A stretch of 33,948 nucleotides of DNA from Flavobacteriaceae bacterium (GTDB lineage: Bacteria; Bacteroidota; Bacteroidia; Flavobacteriales; Flavobacteriaceae), in the NCBI GenBank assembly GCA_009926065.1, contig RFPP01000022.1, forward strand, positions 1 through 33,948. The letters run 5' to 3'. The notes beneath the pieces were generated by a model. That model was given only the letters and a program-made list of their open reading frames with translations. It was not told the DNA's origin and made no database searches. A program made the translations under genes and the position numbers. Shown in pieces: positions 1 to 7,250 of the stretch; within the stretch, counting starts at the first letter, position 1; each line of letters begins with the position of its first letter.

Positions 1-87
1 ATCTTGATCGTAATACAACTCGAAAGTTTCCTTAGAAACAGAATAATCGGTTACGGTAAGAAAGTGTTTTTTATTAGAAATATCCAT
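1..87 (-). CDS. Partial CDS, 5' end only, putative SAM-dependent methyltransferase
   Basis: Reading leftward from an ATG at 87-85, the frame stays open to the window edge and encodes 29 residues beginning MDISNKKHFLTVTDYSVSKE. The rest of the gene lies outside the window, so no domain is visible. From memory, Flavobacterium genomes often carry a class I SAM-dependent methyltransferase with this kind of N-terminus next to mnmG. That recollection is the only basis for the name. It lies 112 bp downstream of the mnmG stop on the same strand, and the gap holds a parS-like site. The coding call is fairly sure; the function is tentative. Confidence 0.55.
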   Translation of the reverse strand, partial: MDISNKKHFLTVTDYSVSKETFELYYDQD

Positions 88-152
88 ATTTTAATTTTGT
101 AATTATTAACTGAAAATCGGAACAGCTCAATAATAACGGGATTTAACAAATT

Positions 153-168
153 AGTTTCACGTGGAACA
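153..168 (-). other. parS-like ParB-binding site 1
   Basis: On the minus strand this reads TGTTCCACGTGAAACT, which matches the bacterial parS consensus TGTTNCACGTGAAACA at all but the last base. It lies between mnmG and the partial methyltransferase gene. Two further perfect copies at 2102-2117 and 2265-2280 make chance occurrence very unlikely. ParB binding here would load the chromosome segregation complex. Confidence 0.8.
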
Positions 169-199
169 TTAGCATTCTGAAATCTAAAATCAGAAATTA

Positions 200-2071
200 T
201 TAACGACCCATGTAAACTAATAATACTGATATATCGCTTGGTGAAACTCCACTAATTCTAGACGCTTGTGAAATAGTAACGGGTCTGATTTTTGAGAGCT
301 TTTGTTTTGCCTCAATCGACATTGATTTAATGTTATTGTAATCAAAATCTTCTGGAATTTTTAAGTCTTCCAGTCGCTGTAACTTATTAGCATTATTTCT
401 TTCTTTTTCAATGTATCCCGAATATTTAACTTGGATTTCTGCTTGTTCTAAAATCTCTAAGTCGATACCTTTGATTTCCACATATTCTTTTACTTTATCA
501 ATTTTCATCATGTCTTCAAGGTCAATTTGGGGGCGAGAAAACATTTTAAACATCTTGTCGGACTGATCAATTAACGCGGTTTCTTTAGCTTCTAAAATCG
601 GATTTGCTTCTGCTGGAGTAATGCTTGTTTCTTTAAAGAAAGCCACCATTTTTTCAGATTCATTTAGCTTGTATTCCATTCTTCGAAGCCGTTTTTCTGA
701 TGCTAAACCAATTTCATAAGAAAGCGGAGTCAATCTAAAGTCGGCATTATCCTGACGTAATAACGTTCTGAATTCGGCTCTTGAGGTAAACATTCTATAA
801 GGTTCCTCTGTCCCTTTTGTAATTAAATCGTCAATTAAAACACCAATATAAGCTTCGTCTCTTTTTAATATTAATGGGGCTTTTTCTTGCACTTTTAAAG
901 CGGCATTAATACCCGCCATTAATCCTTGTGAAGCAGCTTCTTCATAACCCGTTGTGCCGTTTATTTGTCCCGCAAAATAAAGTCCTTCAACCAACTTCGT
1001 TTCTAAAGTATGTTTTAATTGTGTAGGAGGAAAATAATCATATTCTATAGCATACCCAGGTCGGAAAAACTTAACTTTTTCAAAGCCTGCTACTGAGCTT
1101 AAAGCTTTAAATTGGATGTCTTCAGGTAAAGAAGTTGAAAATCCGTTTACATATACTTCTACGGTATTCCAACCTTCTGGTTCTATAAACAACTGATGTC
1201 TTTCTTTATCGGCAAAACGATTAATTTTATCTTCAATTGAGGGACAATACCTCGGGCCGAGGCTTTTAATTCTTCCATTAAACATCGGAGATCTGTCAAA
1301 ACCTTCTCTTAATATGTCGTGAACATCCAAAGAAGTATAGGTCATATAACACGATTTCTGATGAGTTAGCGGATGAGTAATATCTGAATAAGAGAATTTA
1401 TCTGGTTTTAAATCGCCTTTTTCCTCATTCATTTTAGAATAGTCCAATGATCTTCCGTCTACTCTTGGTGGGGTCCCTGTTTTCATTCTTCCGGACTCAA
1501 AACCTGCATTTACTAAATCTTCGGTTACTCCGTATGCAGCACTTTCGCCGGCTCTACCTCCTCCAAATTGTTTTTCTCCTATGTGGATTAAACCATTAAG
1601 GAACGTACCATTAGTGAGCACTACCGTTTTGGCTTTTATTTGAATTCCTAATGAGGTTTTGATTCCTTTAATTTGTCCGTTTTCGATAATTAATCCCGCA
1701 ACCATTTCTTGATAAAAGTCAAGATTTGGAGTTTGCTCCAACATTAATCTCCATTCTTCGGCAAAACGCATACGATCGCTTTGAACTCTTGGAGACCACA
1801 TGGCAGGCCCTTTCGACTTATTTAGCATTTTGAATTGGATCGCAGTTTTATCAGAAACAATTCCAGAATAACCTCCAAGCGCGTCTATTTCTCTTACAAT
1901 TTGTCCTTTTGCAATTCCTCCCATTGCAGGATTACATGACATTTGGGCAATGTTCTGCAAGCTCATGGTAACCAATAAAGTTTTGGCACCTAGATTCGCG
2001 GCAGCGGCAGCGGCTTCTGAACCGGCATGGCCTGCGCCAACAACAATAACATCGTAGGTATCTTGAAACAA
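200..2071 (-). CDS. mnmG: MnmG (GidA), tRNA uridine-5-carboxymethylaminomethyl modification enzyme
   Basis: The 623-residue product is the usual MnmG length. This FAD protein works with MnmE to place the carboxymethylaminomethyl group on wobble U34 of certain tRNAs. The N-terminal Rossmann motif VGAGHAGSEAA lies at residues 11-21. It is followed by the family signature MSCNPAMGGIAKGQIVREID near residues 44-63, the conserved YCPSIEDK segment near 277, and a C-terminal helical domain ending near SGVSPSDISVLLVY. The start codon is TTG (complement of 2069-2071): an in-frame stop lies a few codons upstream, and no in-frame ATG precedes the FAD-binding strand, so TTG is the only reasonable start. 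parS-like sites flank it on both sides. mnmG is classically found near bacterial replication origins, which agrees with the candidate oriC at 14.9-15.7 kb. Confidence 0.97.
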   Translation of the reverse strand: MFQDTYDVIVVGAGHAGSEAAAAAANLGAKTLLVTMSLQNIAQMSCNPAMGGIAKGQIVREIDALGGYSGIVSDKTAIQFKMLNKSKGPAMWSPRVQSDRMRFAEEWRLMLEQTPNLDFYQEMVAGLIIENGQIKGIKTSLGIQIKAKTVVLTNGTFLNGLIHIGEKQFGGGRAGESAAYGVTEDLVNAGFESGRMKTGTPPRVDGRSLDYSKMNEEKGDLKPDKFSYSDITHPLTHQKSCYMTYTSLDVHDILREGFDRSPMFNGRIKSLGPRYCPSIEDKINRFADKERHQLFIEPEGWNTVEVYVNGFSTSLPEDIQFKALSSVAGFEKVKFFRPGYAIEYDYFPPTQLKHTLETKLVEGLYFAGQINGTTGYEEAASQGLMAGINAALKVQEKAPLILKRDEAYIGVLIDDLITKGTEEPYRMFTSRAEFRTLLRQDNADFRLTPLSYEIGLASEKRLRRMEYKLNESEKMVAFFKETSITPAEANPILEAKETALIDQSDKMFKMFSRPQIDLEDMMKIDKVKEYVEIKGIDLEILEQAEIQVKYSGYIEKERNNANKLQRLEDLKIPEDFDYNNIKSMSIEAKQKLSKIRPVTISQASRISGVSPSDISVLLVYMGR

Positions 2072-2101
2072 TTTCTTTAAATTTAATAATCGTTATAACT
2101 A

Positions 2102-2117
2102 TGTTTCACGTGAAACA
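2102..2117 (+). other. parS ParB-binding site 2 (perfect palindrome)
   Basis: TGTTTCACGTGAAACA is a perfect 16-bp palindrome and an exact match to the parS consensus TGTTNCACGTGAAACA. It lies 30 bp upstream of the mnmG start codon, in the mnmG-ybeY gap, so ParB bound here could also affect mnmG transcription (inference). Confidence 0.92.
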
Positions 2118-2158
2118 TTTTTTTTTGACAATTCAAATGCAAAAATACAAAAAATAAT

Positions 2159-2240
2159 TAGCCCCGATTGAAAGGAAAATCCTCGAGAATTTTTTCGAGA
2201 GATTTGGAATGAACGCGGCAAAATAAATTCTCGAGAAGCC
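2159..2240 (+). other. Possible conserved structured intergenic element between mnmG and ybeY
   Basis: The 143 bp between the two parS sites are more GC-rich than the surrounding intergenic DNA. They contain TAGCCCCGATTGAAAGGAAA, a short hairpin CTCGA-GAATTTTT-TCGAG at 2182-2199, a GATTTGG...GCGGCA stretch and a second palindrome TTCTCGAGAA at 2228-2237. From memory, similar TAGCCCCGAT-GAA...ATCC...AGATT...GCGG blocks recur in intergenic regions of Flavobacterium genomes. Whether this is an RNA, a repeat or a regulatory site cannot be told from one copy. Confidence 0.35.
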
Positions 2241-2260
2241 TAAAAATTCGCTTCTGCAAA

Positions 2261-2680
2261 TTATTGTTCCACGTGAAACATTTTCATTTTTTCTTCCTCT
2301 TTAGATCTCATAACAAGTTCGTCGGATTTGGTTTTGTCTCTATATCCGCTAAAATGCAAAATTCCATGAACCAAAACGCGTTGGATTTCTTCCTGGAAAG
2401 TAACATTGAATTCGGATGCGTTCTCTTTTACCCTTTCAACAGACACAAAAATATCTCCATTTAGCTCATTTCCAACGGAATAGTCGAAACTTATTATGTC
2501 TGTAAGCGTGTCATGATCTAAATACTGCTGGTTTAGTTTCAATAAATAGTCGTCGTCACAAAAAATGTAATTAATTTCGCCTTCTTTTTTGTTTTCAGAA
2601 AGAATTACTGCTGAGAGCCATTGGGTAAAATGAGACTCGTTGTGCAATTCAAAATCGGTTTCGTAATTAAAACTAATCAT
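2261..2680 (-). CDS. ybeY: YbeY, endoribonuclease for rRNA maturation
   Basis: The 139-residue product matches the YbeY/UPF0054 family, metal-dependent RNases needed for 16S rRNA 3'-end maturation and ribosome quality control. The metal-site segment is HGILHFSGYRDK, with His105 and His109. The third position, His in E. coli, is Asp115 here; as I recall, this substitution is usual in Bacteroidota. The LDHDTLTDIISFDY stretch near 54-67 is also typical. The ATG start overlaps the end of the upstream DUF4175-like gene by 8 bp, so the two are probably co-translated. The final codons (FHVEQ, residues 135-139) lie inside a perfect parS site, so the C-terminal tail is set by the ParB motif rather than by protein function. 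Confidence 0.95.
   Translation of the reverse strand: MISFNYETDFELHNESHFTQWLSAVILSENKKEGEINYIFCDDDYLLKLNQQYLDHDTLTDIISFDYSVGNELNGDIFVSVERVKENASEFNVTFQEEIQRVLVHGILHFSGYRDKTKSDELVMRSKEEEKMKMFHVEQ
2265..2280 (+). other. parS ParB-binding site 3, embedded in the ybeY 3' end
   Basis: TGTTCCACGTGAAACA matches the parS consensus exactly. It lies entirely within the ybeY reading frame; its minus-strand copy encodes the last residues M/F-H-V-E-Q, just before the TAA stop at 2261-2263. It is 163 bp from site 2, close enough for ParB spreading between sites. Confidence 0.92.
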
Positions 2681-5600
2681 TGTTTTTAAAATATTCTTGA
2701 ACCTTTTGGTTAAAATTTGATCGCAAAGGTAAGGTTTGTCGGTTTAAAATTTCAATGCTATTGATATATTCTTGTAAATTTACAGGAAGTGGTTTGCTTT
2801 GATTGTTGAATTCTTTTTTGTTGGTTTGAGATTGGCGCTTCTTTTCTTCGCCTTGTTGTTGGGTTGCTTTTTCCAATTTTAACAGCTCGTATTGTAAATT
2901 TAATATTTTTTGAAGCGTCTCGTTATTAAAGCCTTTATTTAATAATTGCTTTTCTATTTGCTTCATTTGTTCAACTGCATTTTTTCCGTTACCTCCGATT
3001 CCTTCTTTATTTAAGGCGTTTTCTAACGCCTCGCGGAGTTGCTTTTGCTCTTGATAAATTTTCATGATTTCGCCCGCATTTCCTTCGCCGTCATCACCTT
3101 CTTCGCCACTAGTTGAAGTTCCGCTTCCCGGTTTTCCATCGCCTTTTGACCTGCCTTTTTCACCCTCTCCAGGCTTGGTACCCTCTCCGGGCTTATTGCC
3201 TTTTTTCATTCCGTCTTTCATCTTTTCGCCAAGTCCCTGTTGCTTTTTGATGATGTCTGGAAGTTGCATTCCCGACCCTTGACCTTTTCCTGGTTTTGGC
3301 TTGCCTCCTTTGCCAGAACCCGACATTTTCATTTCGGTTTGCATATTATTTAATGCGTCACTTAGAAAATCAGCTAGTTTATTTGAGGCAGAAATAACAT
3401 ATTGCTGGTGAGAAAGCCCTTTTGATATTTGAGAATCAACAAAACTTCCTAGTGCTTTGTCTATATTATAATGAACGTTTCCTATTTCTTTAGTCACGTT
3501 TTCGGCGATTTTTGGGTTTCTGAGTGACATTGCAAACAAACTGTCGTCAACATGTTTGAATTGTTGTTTTAGATTTTGCTGCGTTTTTAAATCCTTATTA
3601 AAAGAAGGAGAACCTCGTTTTAATCCTTTAAATTGCTTCATTAAATCTTCTTGAGAAAAAGAAAATGCAAGTAAATTATCTAATATTTGGCGGAGCATTT
3701 TTACATCCTCTTCAAGCTGATCCATTTCTGCGGCCGCCATGCCTTCCATCATTTCGCCACTCATTTCTTTCATTTTCTTTGAGGCGCTTTTCTGTTTTGG
3801 CTTGGCTTTTGACTGGTTTTGTTTTTGCAATTCGTCTGTGGCTTTTTTCAAATCATCGTCAATATTTTTTTGTTTATCGGCATTGTTCGGGATATCTACC
3901 GGCGTTTTTAGTTCTTTATTTTCTTTTTCCAAATCTTTCAAATCTTGTTGGATTTTATCAAACTCTTTATTGATAGCTTCTTGCTTTTCTACTTTATTTT
4001 CTTTTTCGCTTTCAGCTAATTTATCCTGTTTGTCGGCCAATTTATTCAGGTTGTCGGCAATTTGTTCGGCCTTTTTCTCTACGTAATATTTCTTGGTAAG
4101 CTCAACTAATTGCTCTAAAGTTTTAGTTTGATTTTTGGTAATTTGTTTGAATTTTTCTAATTTCTCAAACAATTCTTCGCTATTAATTTTGTCATTTAAC
4201 TCTTTAAGTTCGTCTAGAAGTTTCTTGTTTTTTTCTAATTCTTTGTCGGCGTTTTCCAATCTTTTTTGAAGTTCTTCTTTAAATTCATCTTTTTTATCTG
4301 ACTTGAATTTATCTAGGTTTTCTTCCATTTTTTTAGAAAACTCTTTCATAATTTCGTCTTGTTGCTTTTGACGTTTAATAAAATCGTTGATTTTTTGTTG
4401 GTCTTTAAACTCTAAACTCTCTTTCTCATTGCCACTTTTTTGCAACTTTTCAATTTCTGAAATTTGCTTATCTTGGTTTTTCAAAGACTTTTCTAAGCTG
4501 TTGATATTGTTATTTTGCTCTTGTAAAATTTTCTCTTCCTTTTCCTGATCAGTCTCGATTCTGTTGTAAAACACCGCCGATCTAGAGCTTTTATAATTAT
4601 GAATGGCATCATTATCAAAAACTTCGAAATAATATTCATAAGCAATTCCTTGCTCTACCGGAAGGTTGCTAGGAAACGCAAATATAAATTGATCATAAAT
4701 GTCTTTTTTAACTGAAATAAAGCCTCTTTTTTGAGTTTGAGGTTGGTTCTTTTCGTAATATACTATTTGCAGTTTACTGAGTCCATAATCATCCGAAACT
4801 TGGCCTAAAACATAGTTTTTAGGAACCTTCAAGCTGTCGGGTGCGTGATTCACATTGATTGTTGGAAATTGATCTTTAATTACTGATATCTGGTAACTTA
4901 AACGTTCATAATCTTTAACTTTATTATTTGAAGTGATAATATTGTATTCTGTATTTTGAGAGATGTTTTTAGATAATCTGAATAGGTTCTCCTTTTTTAA
5001 AAAAGATAATTTAGATTTCGTATCGGTCCAATTTACGCTTTGGGTTGCTACGGTGCTAATTTTCCAAGTAACCGAGGTGCCTTCAGGAATAATAGCGTTG
5101 CCTGTTCCTTTTATAGTTTCTGATTTCTTATTTAAATAGGAAGGGAAATTAAGGGTCATTTCTAAATTGGTGATTGCAGGAACGTTTATCACATTTAACT
5201 CATACTCCGAAGAATTGACGCCATTGGCCTCCATAAAAAAAGTAACGTTAGAATTTGGTTTTTCAATTTTATATTGGAACTCTCCACGTCCATTGCTTTC
5301 CATAAAGTAACTTTCAGAACCGATGTTAATCATAACATTTTCGGGGATTATTTTCCCTTCCGACCTTACTTTGATGATATAATCTATGTTTTGTTCGGTT
5401 TGCAATTCCTTATTTAGTACTACTAATTTAAATGGCGCTGGCGGTAAAAATTGCTTTTTAAAATTAACCACTCGTTCAAAACTTTGAGAAATTACATAGC
5501 TGTTTCCTGAAACATAGAAAAACAAGAAAAACAAAATCGGGAGAATGGCTAGCGGCAAATATTTCTTGTTTACATTGAAATTTATCGCGTTGCTAAACGG

Positions 5601-6032
5601 AATTGGGCTTAGTAATTTTGCCTTTTGATCGATGGAAGCTAAAAGTAATTCTGATTTATCCTGATTATTATTTTCCGAAAGTTGAAGAAAATTAATTAAT
5701 TTATCATCTACTTCGGTGAAATGTGTTCCTATAATTGAGGATGCTTCATTAAAATTAATTCCCTTTTGAAGTTTAAATAATTTAAATATTGGAAAAGCAA
5801 CAAATCTAATAAGCAAGAAGCTTTCGACTAATATGAAAAGCACAAACAATATCGTTCTTCCCATTGGTTTCAACCATAGGAAATATTCTATAAAAAGCGT
5901 GAACAAAAAATACAACAATCCTAAACCAACAAAGAAAATACATCCCTTAATTAGTTCATTGGCATAAAATTTCTTGATAAAAAAATCTAGCTTTTGAAAA
6001 ATAAAATTTGACTGCTCCAAAATTTGCTGCAT
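2673..6032 (-). CDS. DUF4175-like large membrane protein with coiled coil
   Basis: This 1119-residue protein resembles the DUF4175 family recalled from Flavobacteria; its function is unknown. Hydrophobic segments at about 29-53, 58-80 and 158-175 suggest three membrane spans, with most of the chain on one side of the membrane. Residues about 180-490 look like beta-rich extracytoplasmic domains. Residues about 495-790 are a very long Lys/Glu/Gln-rich coiled coil. Around 915-1000 there is a Gly/Lys/Pro/Glu low-complexity stretch with repeated KPGEG-type units, followed by a second helical region. It overlaps ybeY by 8 bp and is probably the first gene of a ybeY operon. Two TAnnTTTG elements precede the ATG on the minus strand (TAAATTTG at 6062-6055 and TACTTTTG at 6054-6047). 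A structural or scaffolding role in the envelope is only a guess. Confidence 0.85.
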   Translation of the reverse strand: MQQILEQSNFIFQKLDFFIKKFYANELIKGCIFFVGLGLLYFLFTLFIEYFLWLKPMGRTILFVLFILVESFLLIRFVAFPIFKLFKLQKGINFNEASSIIGTHFTEVDDKLINFLQLSENNNQDKSELLLASIDQKAKLLSPIPFSNAINFNVNKKYLPLAILPILFFLFFYVSGNSYVISQSFERVVNFKKQFLPPAPFKLVVLNKELQTEQNIDYIIKVRSEGKIIPENVMINIGSESYFMESNGRGEFQYKIEKPNSNVTFFMEANGVNSSEYELNVINVPAITNLEMTLNFPSYLNKKSETIKGTGNAIIPEGTSVTWKISTVATQSVNWTDTKSKLSFLKKENLFRLSKNISQNTEYNIITSNNKVKDYERLSYQISVIKDQFPTINVNHAPDSLKVPKNYVLGQVSDDYGLSKLQIVYYEKNQPQTQKRGFISVKKDIYDQFIFAFPSNLPVEQGIAYEYYFEVFDNDAIHNYKSSRSAVFYNRIETDQEKEEKILQEQNNNINSLEKSLKNQDKQISEIEKLQKSGNEKESLEFKDQQKINDFIKRQKQQDEIMKEFSKKMEENLDKFKSDKKDEFKEELQKRLENADKELEKNKKLLDELKELNDKINSEELFEKLEKFKQITKNQTKTLEQLVELTKKYYVEKKAEQIADNLNKLADKQDKLAESEKENKVEKQEAINKEFDKIQQDLKDLEKENKELKTPVDIPNNADKQKNIDDDLKKATDELQKQNQSKAKPKQKSASKKMKEMSGEMMEGMAAAEMDQLEEDVKMLRQILDNLLAFSFSQEDLMKQFKGLKRGSPSFNKDLKTQQNLKQQFKHVDDSLFAMSLRNPKIAENVTKEIGNVHYNIDKALGSFVDSQISKGLSHQQYVISASNKLADFLSDALNNMQTEMKMSGSGKGGKPKPGKGQGSGMQLPDIIKKQQGLGEKMKDGMKKGNKPGEGTKPGEGEKGRSKGDGKPGSGTSTSGEEGDDGEGNAGEIMKIYQEQKQLREALENALNKEGIGGNGKNAVEQMKQIEKQLLNKGFNNETLQKILNLQYELLKLEKATQQQGEEKKRQSQTNKKEFNNQSKPLPVNLQEYINSIEILNRQTLPLRSNFNQKVQEYFKNND

Positions 6033-6054
6033 GTTTAAATACCCCTCAAAAGTA

Positions 6055-6062
6055 CAAATTTA
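6055..6062 (-). promoter_or_regulatory. Bacteroidota-type -7 promoter element for the DUF4175-ybeY genes
   Basis: TAAATTTG on the minus strand fits the TAnnTTTG -7 consensus and ends 22 bp before the ATG at 6032. A second match (TACTTTTG) lies directly next to it at 6054-6047. No clear -33 TTG was found. Confidence 0.4.
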
Positions 6063-6141
6063 TCTTAATCAGAAAACGTTAAAAGTTTCGAATCCCTAGT
6101 CAGTTGGAGATTACAAAAGTTTTAGTAATTTTAGAAAAAAA

Positions 6142-7176
6142 ATGACTATGAAATATTTATGGGCTTATAGCATTCCTGTTGTTGGTGTTTTAGGTATTTA
6201 TATTGGAGGTTACTGGTCTTTTTCGGCATTAATTTTTGCTTTTGTTGTGATTCCGTTTCTAGAATTACTCTTGCCGATTGACGAAAAAAATTATGACGAG
6301 GAGTCTGTTTCTGAAAGAATAACAAATAAATTATATGATGTTTTACTGTACTTAAATGTACCTATAGTTTATGGAGCTCTATTATTTTGTTTGTATAAAA
6401 TTACTCAGACTAATTTGTCACTGTCTGAAATTATTGGAATACTTATAAGTTTGGGAATTATTCTTGGAGCTAACGGAATAAATGTAGCACATGAATTAGG
6501 CCATAGAACAACTCTTTTTGAAAAAATACTTGGAAAAACACTTTTAATTCCAAGCCATTATATGCATTTTTTTATTGAGCACAACCACGGGCATCATTTA
6601 CATGTTGCGACTCCCGAAGATCCGTCAACAGCAGCATACAATCAAAATCTATATGCTTTTTGGTTTCAAACCGTGACCGGGACGTATAAAAAGGCTTGGA
6701 AAATTCAAAAAAAATTAAACACATTTAATAATGTATATTTCTTTTCTTTAAAAAATGATATGTTTTGGTTTACAATTATTCAAATTAGTTATTTAAGTAT
6801 TATCTATATTGTCTTTGGAGTTAAAGGATTTTTGTTGGCGTCATTTGCCGGAATAGTTGGTTTCCTTTTGTTAGAAACCATCAATTATATTGAGCATTAT
6901 GGATTAAAAAGAAACCGGCTGGCCTCCGGAAGATTTGAACGTGTAACCGAGAAACATTCGTGGAATTCAAATCATATTCTAGGAAGAATTATTCTTTATG
7001 AACTCACACGTCACAGTGATCACCATTATAAATCTCAAAAGAAATATCAAATTCTGGAATATCATGATGTTTCTCCACAAATGCCTTATGGTTACCCAAC
7101 ATCGATGGTTTTGTCTTTTTTTCCGCCGCTTTGGTTTAAGGTTATGAATAAAAGAGTTCCTCTAGAAATGAAGTAG
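6142..7176 (+). CDS. alkB: AlkB-type membrane di-iron hydroxylase (alkane 1-monooxygenase family)
   Basis: This 344-residue polytopic membrane protein shows all the AlkB histidine boxes: HELGHR near residues 116-121, HNHGHHLHVATPEDP near 146-160, NYIEHYGL near 250-257 and RHSDHHY near 290-296. These bind the di-iron centre that hydroxylates terminal methyl groups of alkanes or related hydrophobic chains. No rubredoxin or rubredoxin reductase gene is nearby, so electron donors must be encoded elsewhere. The physiological substrate may not be an alkane; Flavobacteria often carry this gene without an alkane-degradation locus (recollection). It is divergent from the DUF4175-like gene. A TTG at 6104-6106 and TAATTTTA at 6126-6133, 19 bp apart, form a near-consensus promoter. 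The frame could also start at the second ATG two codons later. Confidence 0.9.
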   Translation: MTMKYLWAYSIPVVGVLGIYIGGYWSFSALIFAFVVIPFLELLLPIDEKNYDEESVSERITNKLYDVLLYLNVPIVYGALLFCLYKITQTNLSLSEIIGILISLGIILGANGINVAHELGHRTTLFEKILGKTLLIPSHYMHFFIEHNHGHHLHVATPEDPSTAAYNQNLYAFWFQTVTGTYKKAWKIQKKLNTFNNVYFFSLKNDMFWFTIIQISYLSIIYIVFGVKGFLLASFAGIVGFLLLETINYIEHYGLKRNRLASGRFERVTEKHSWNSNHILGRIILYELTRHSDHHYKSQKKYQILEYHDVSPQMPYGYPTSMVLSFFPPLWFKVMNKRVPLEMK

Positions 7177-7227
7177 CTTTTATTTTCTTTTTTTTATAGA
7201 AAAACTCCTAACTGCCAACTTCTAGTT

Positions 7228-7235
7228 ATCTTTGC
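7228..7235 (+). promoter_or_regulatory. Bacteroidota-type -7 element upstream of gltX
   Basis: TATCTTTG is an exact TAnnTTTG match ending 15 bp before the gltX ATG, so the transcript would have a very short leader. No obvious -33 TTG was found. Confidence 0.45.
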
Positions 7236-7250
7236 TAAAAATTTATAAAA

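Noticed and set aside
2264..2464. Plus-strand open frame starting MFHVKH over the parS site
   Set aside because: It is antisense to ybeY, and its apparent start is just the translated parS palindrome.
3064..4086. Pro/Ser- and Phe-rich plus-strand open frames within the DUF4175-like gene
   Set aside because: They mirror the Gly/Lys/Glu-rich low-complexity and coiled-coil code on the other strand and have no family signature.
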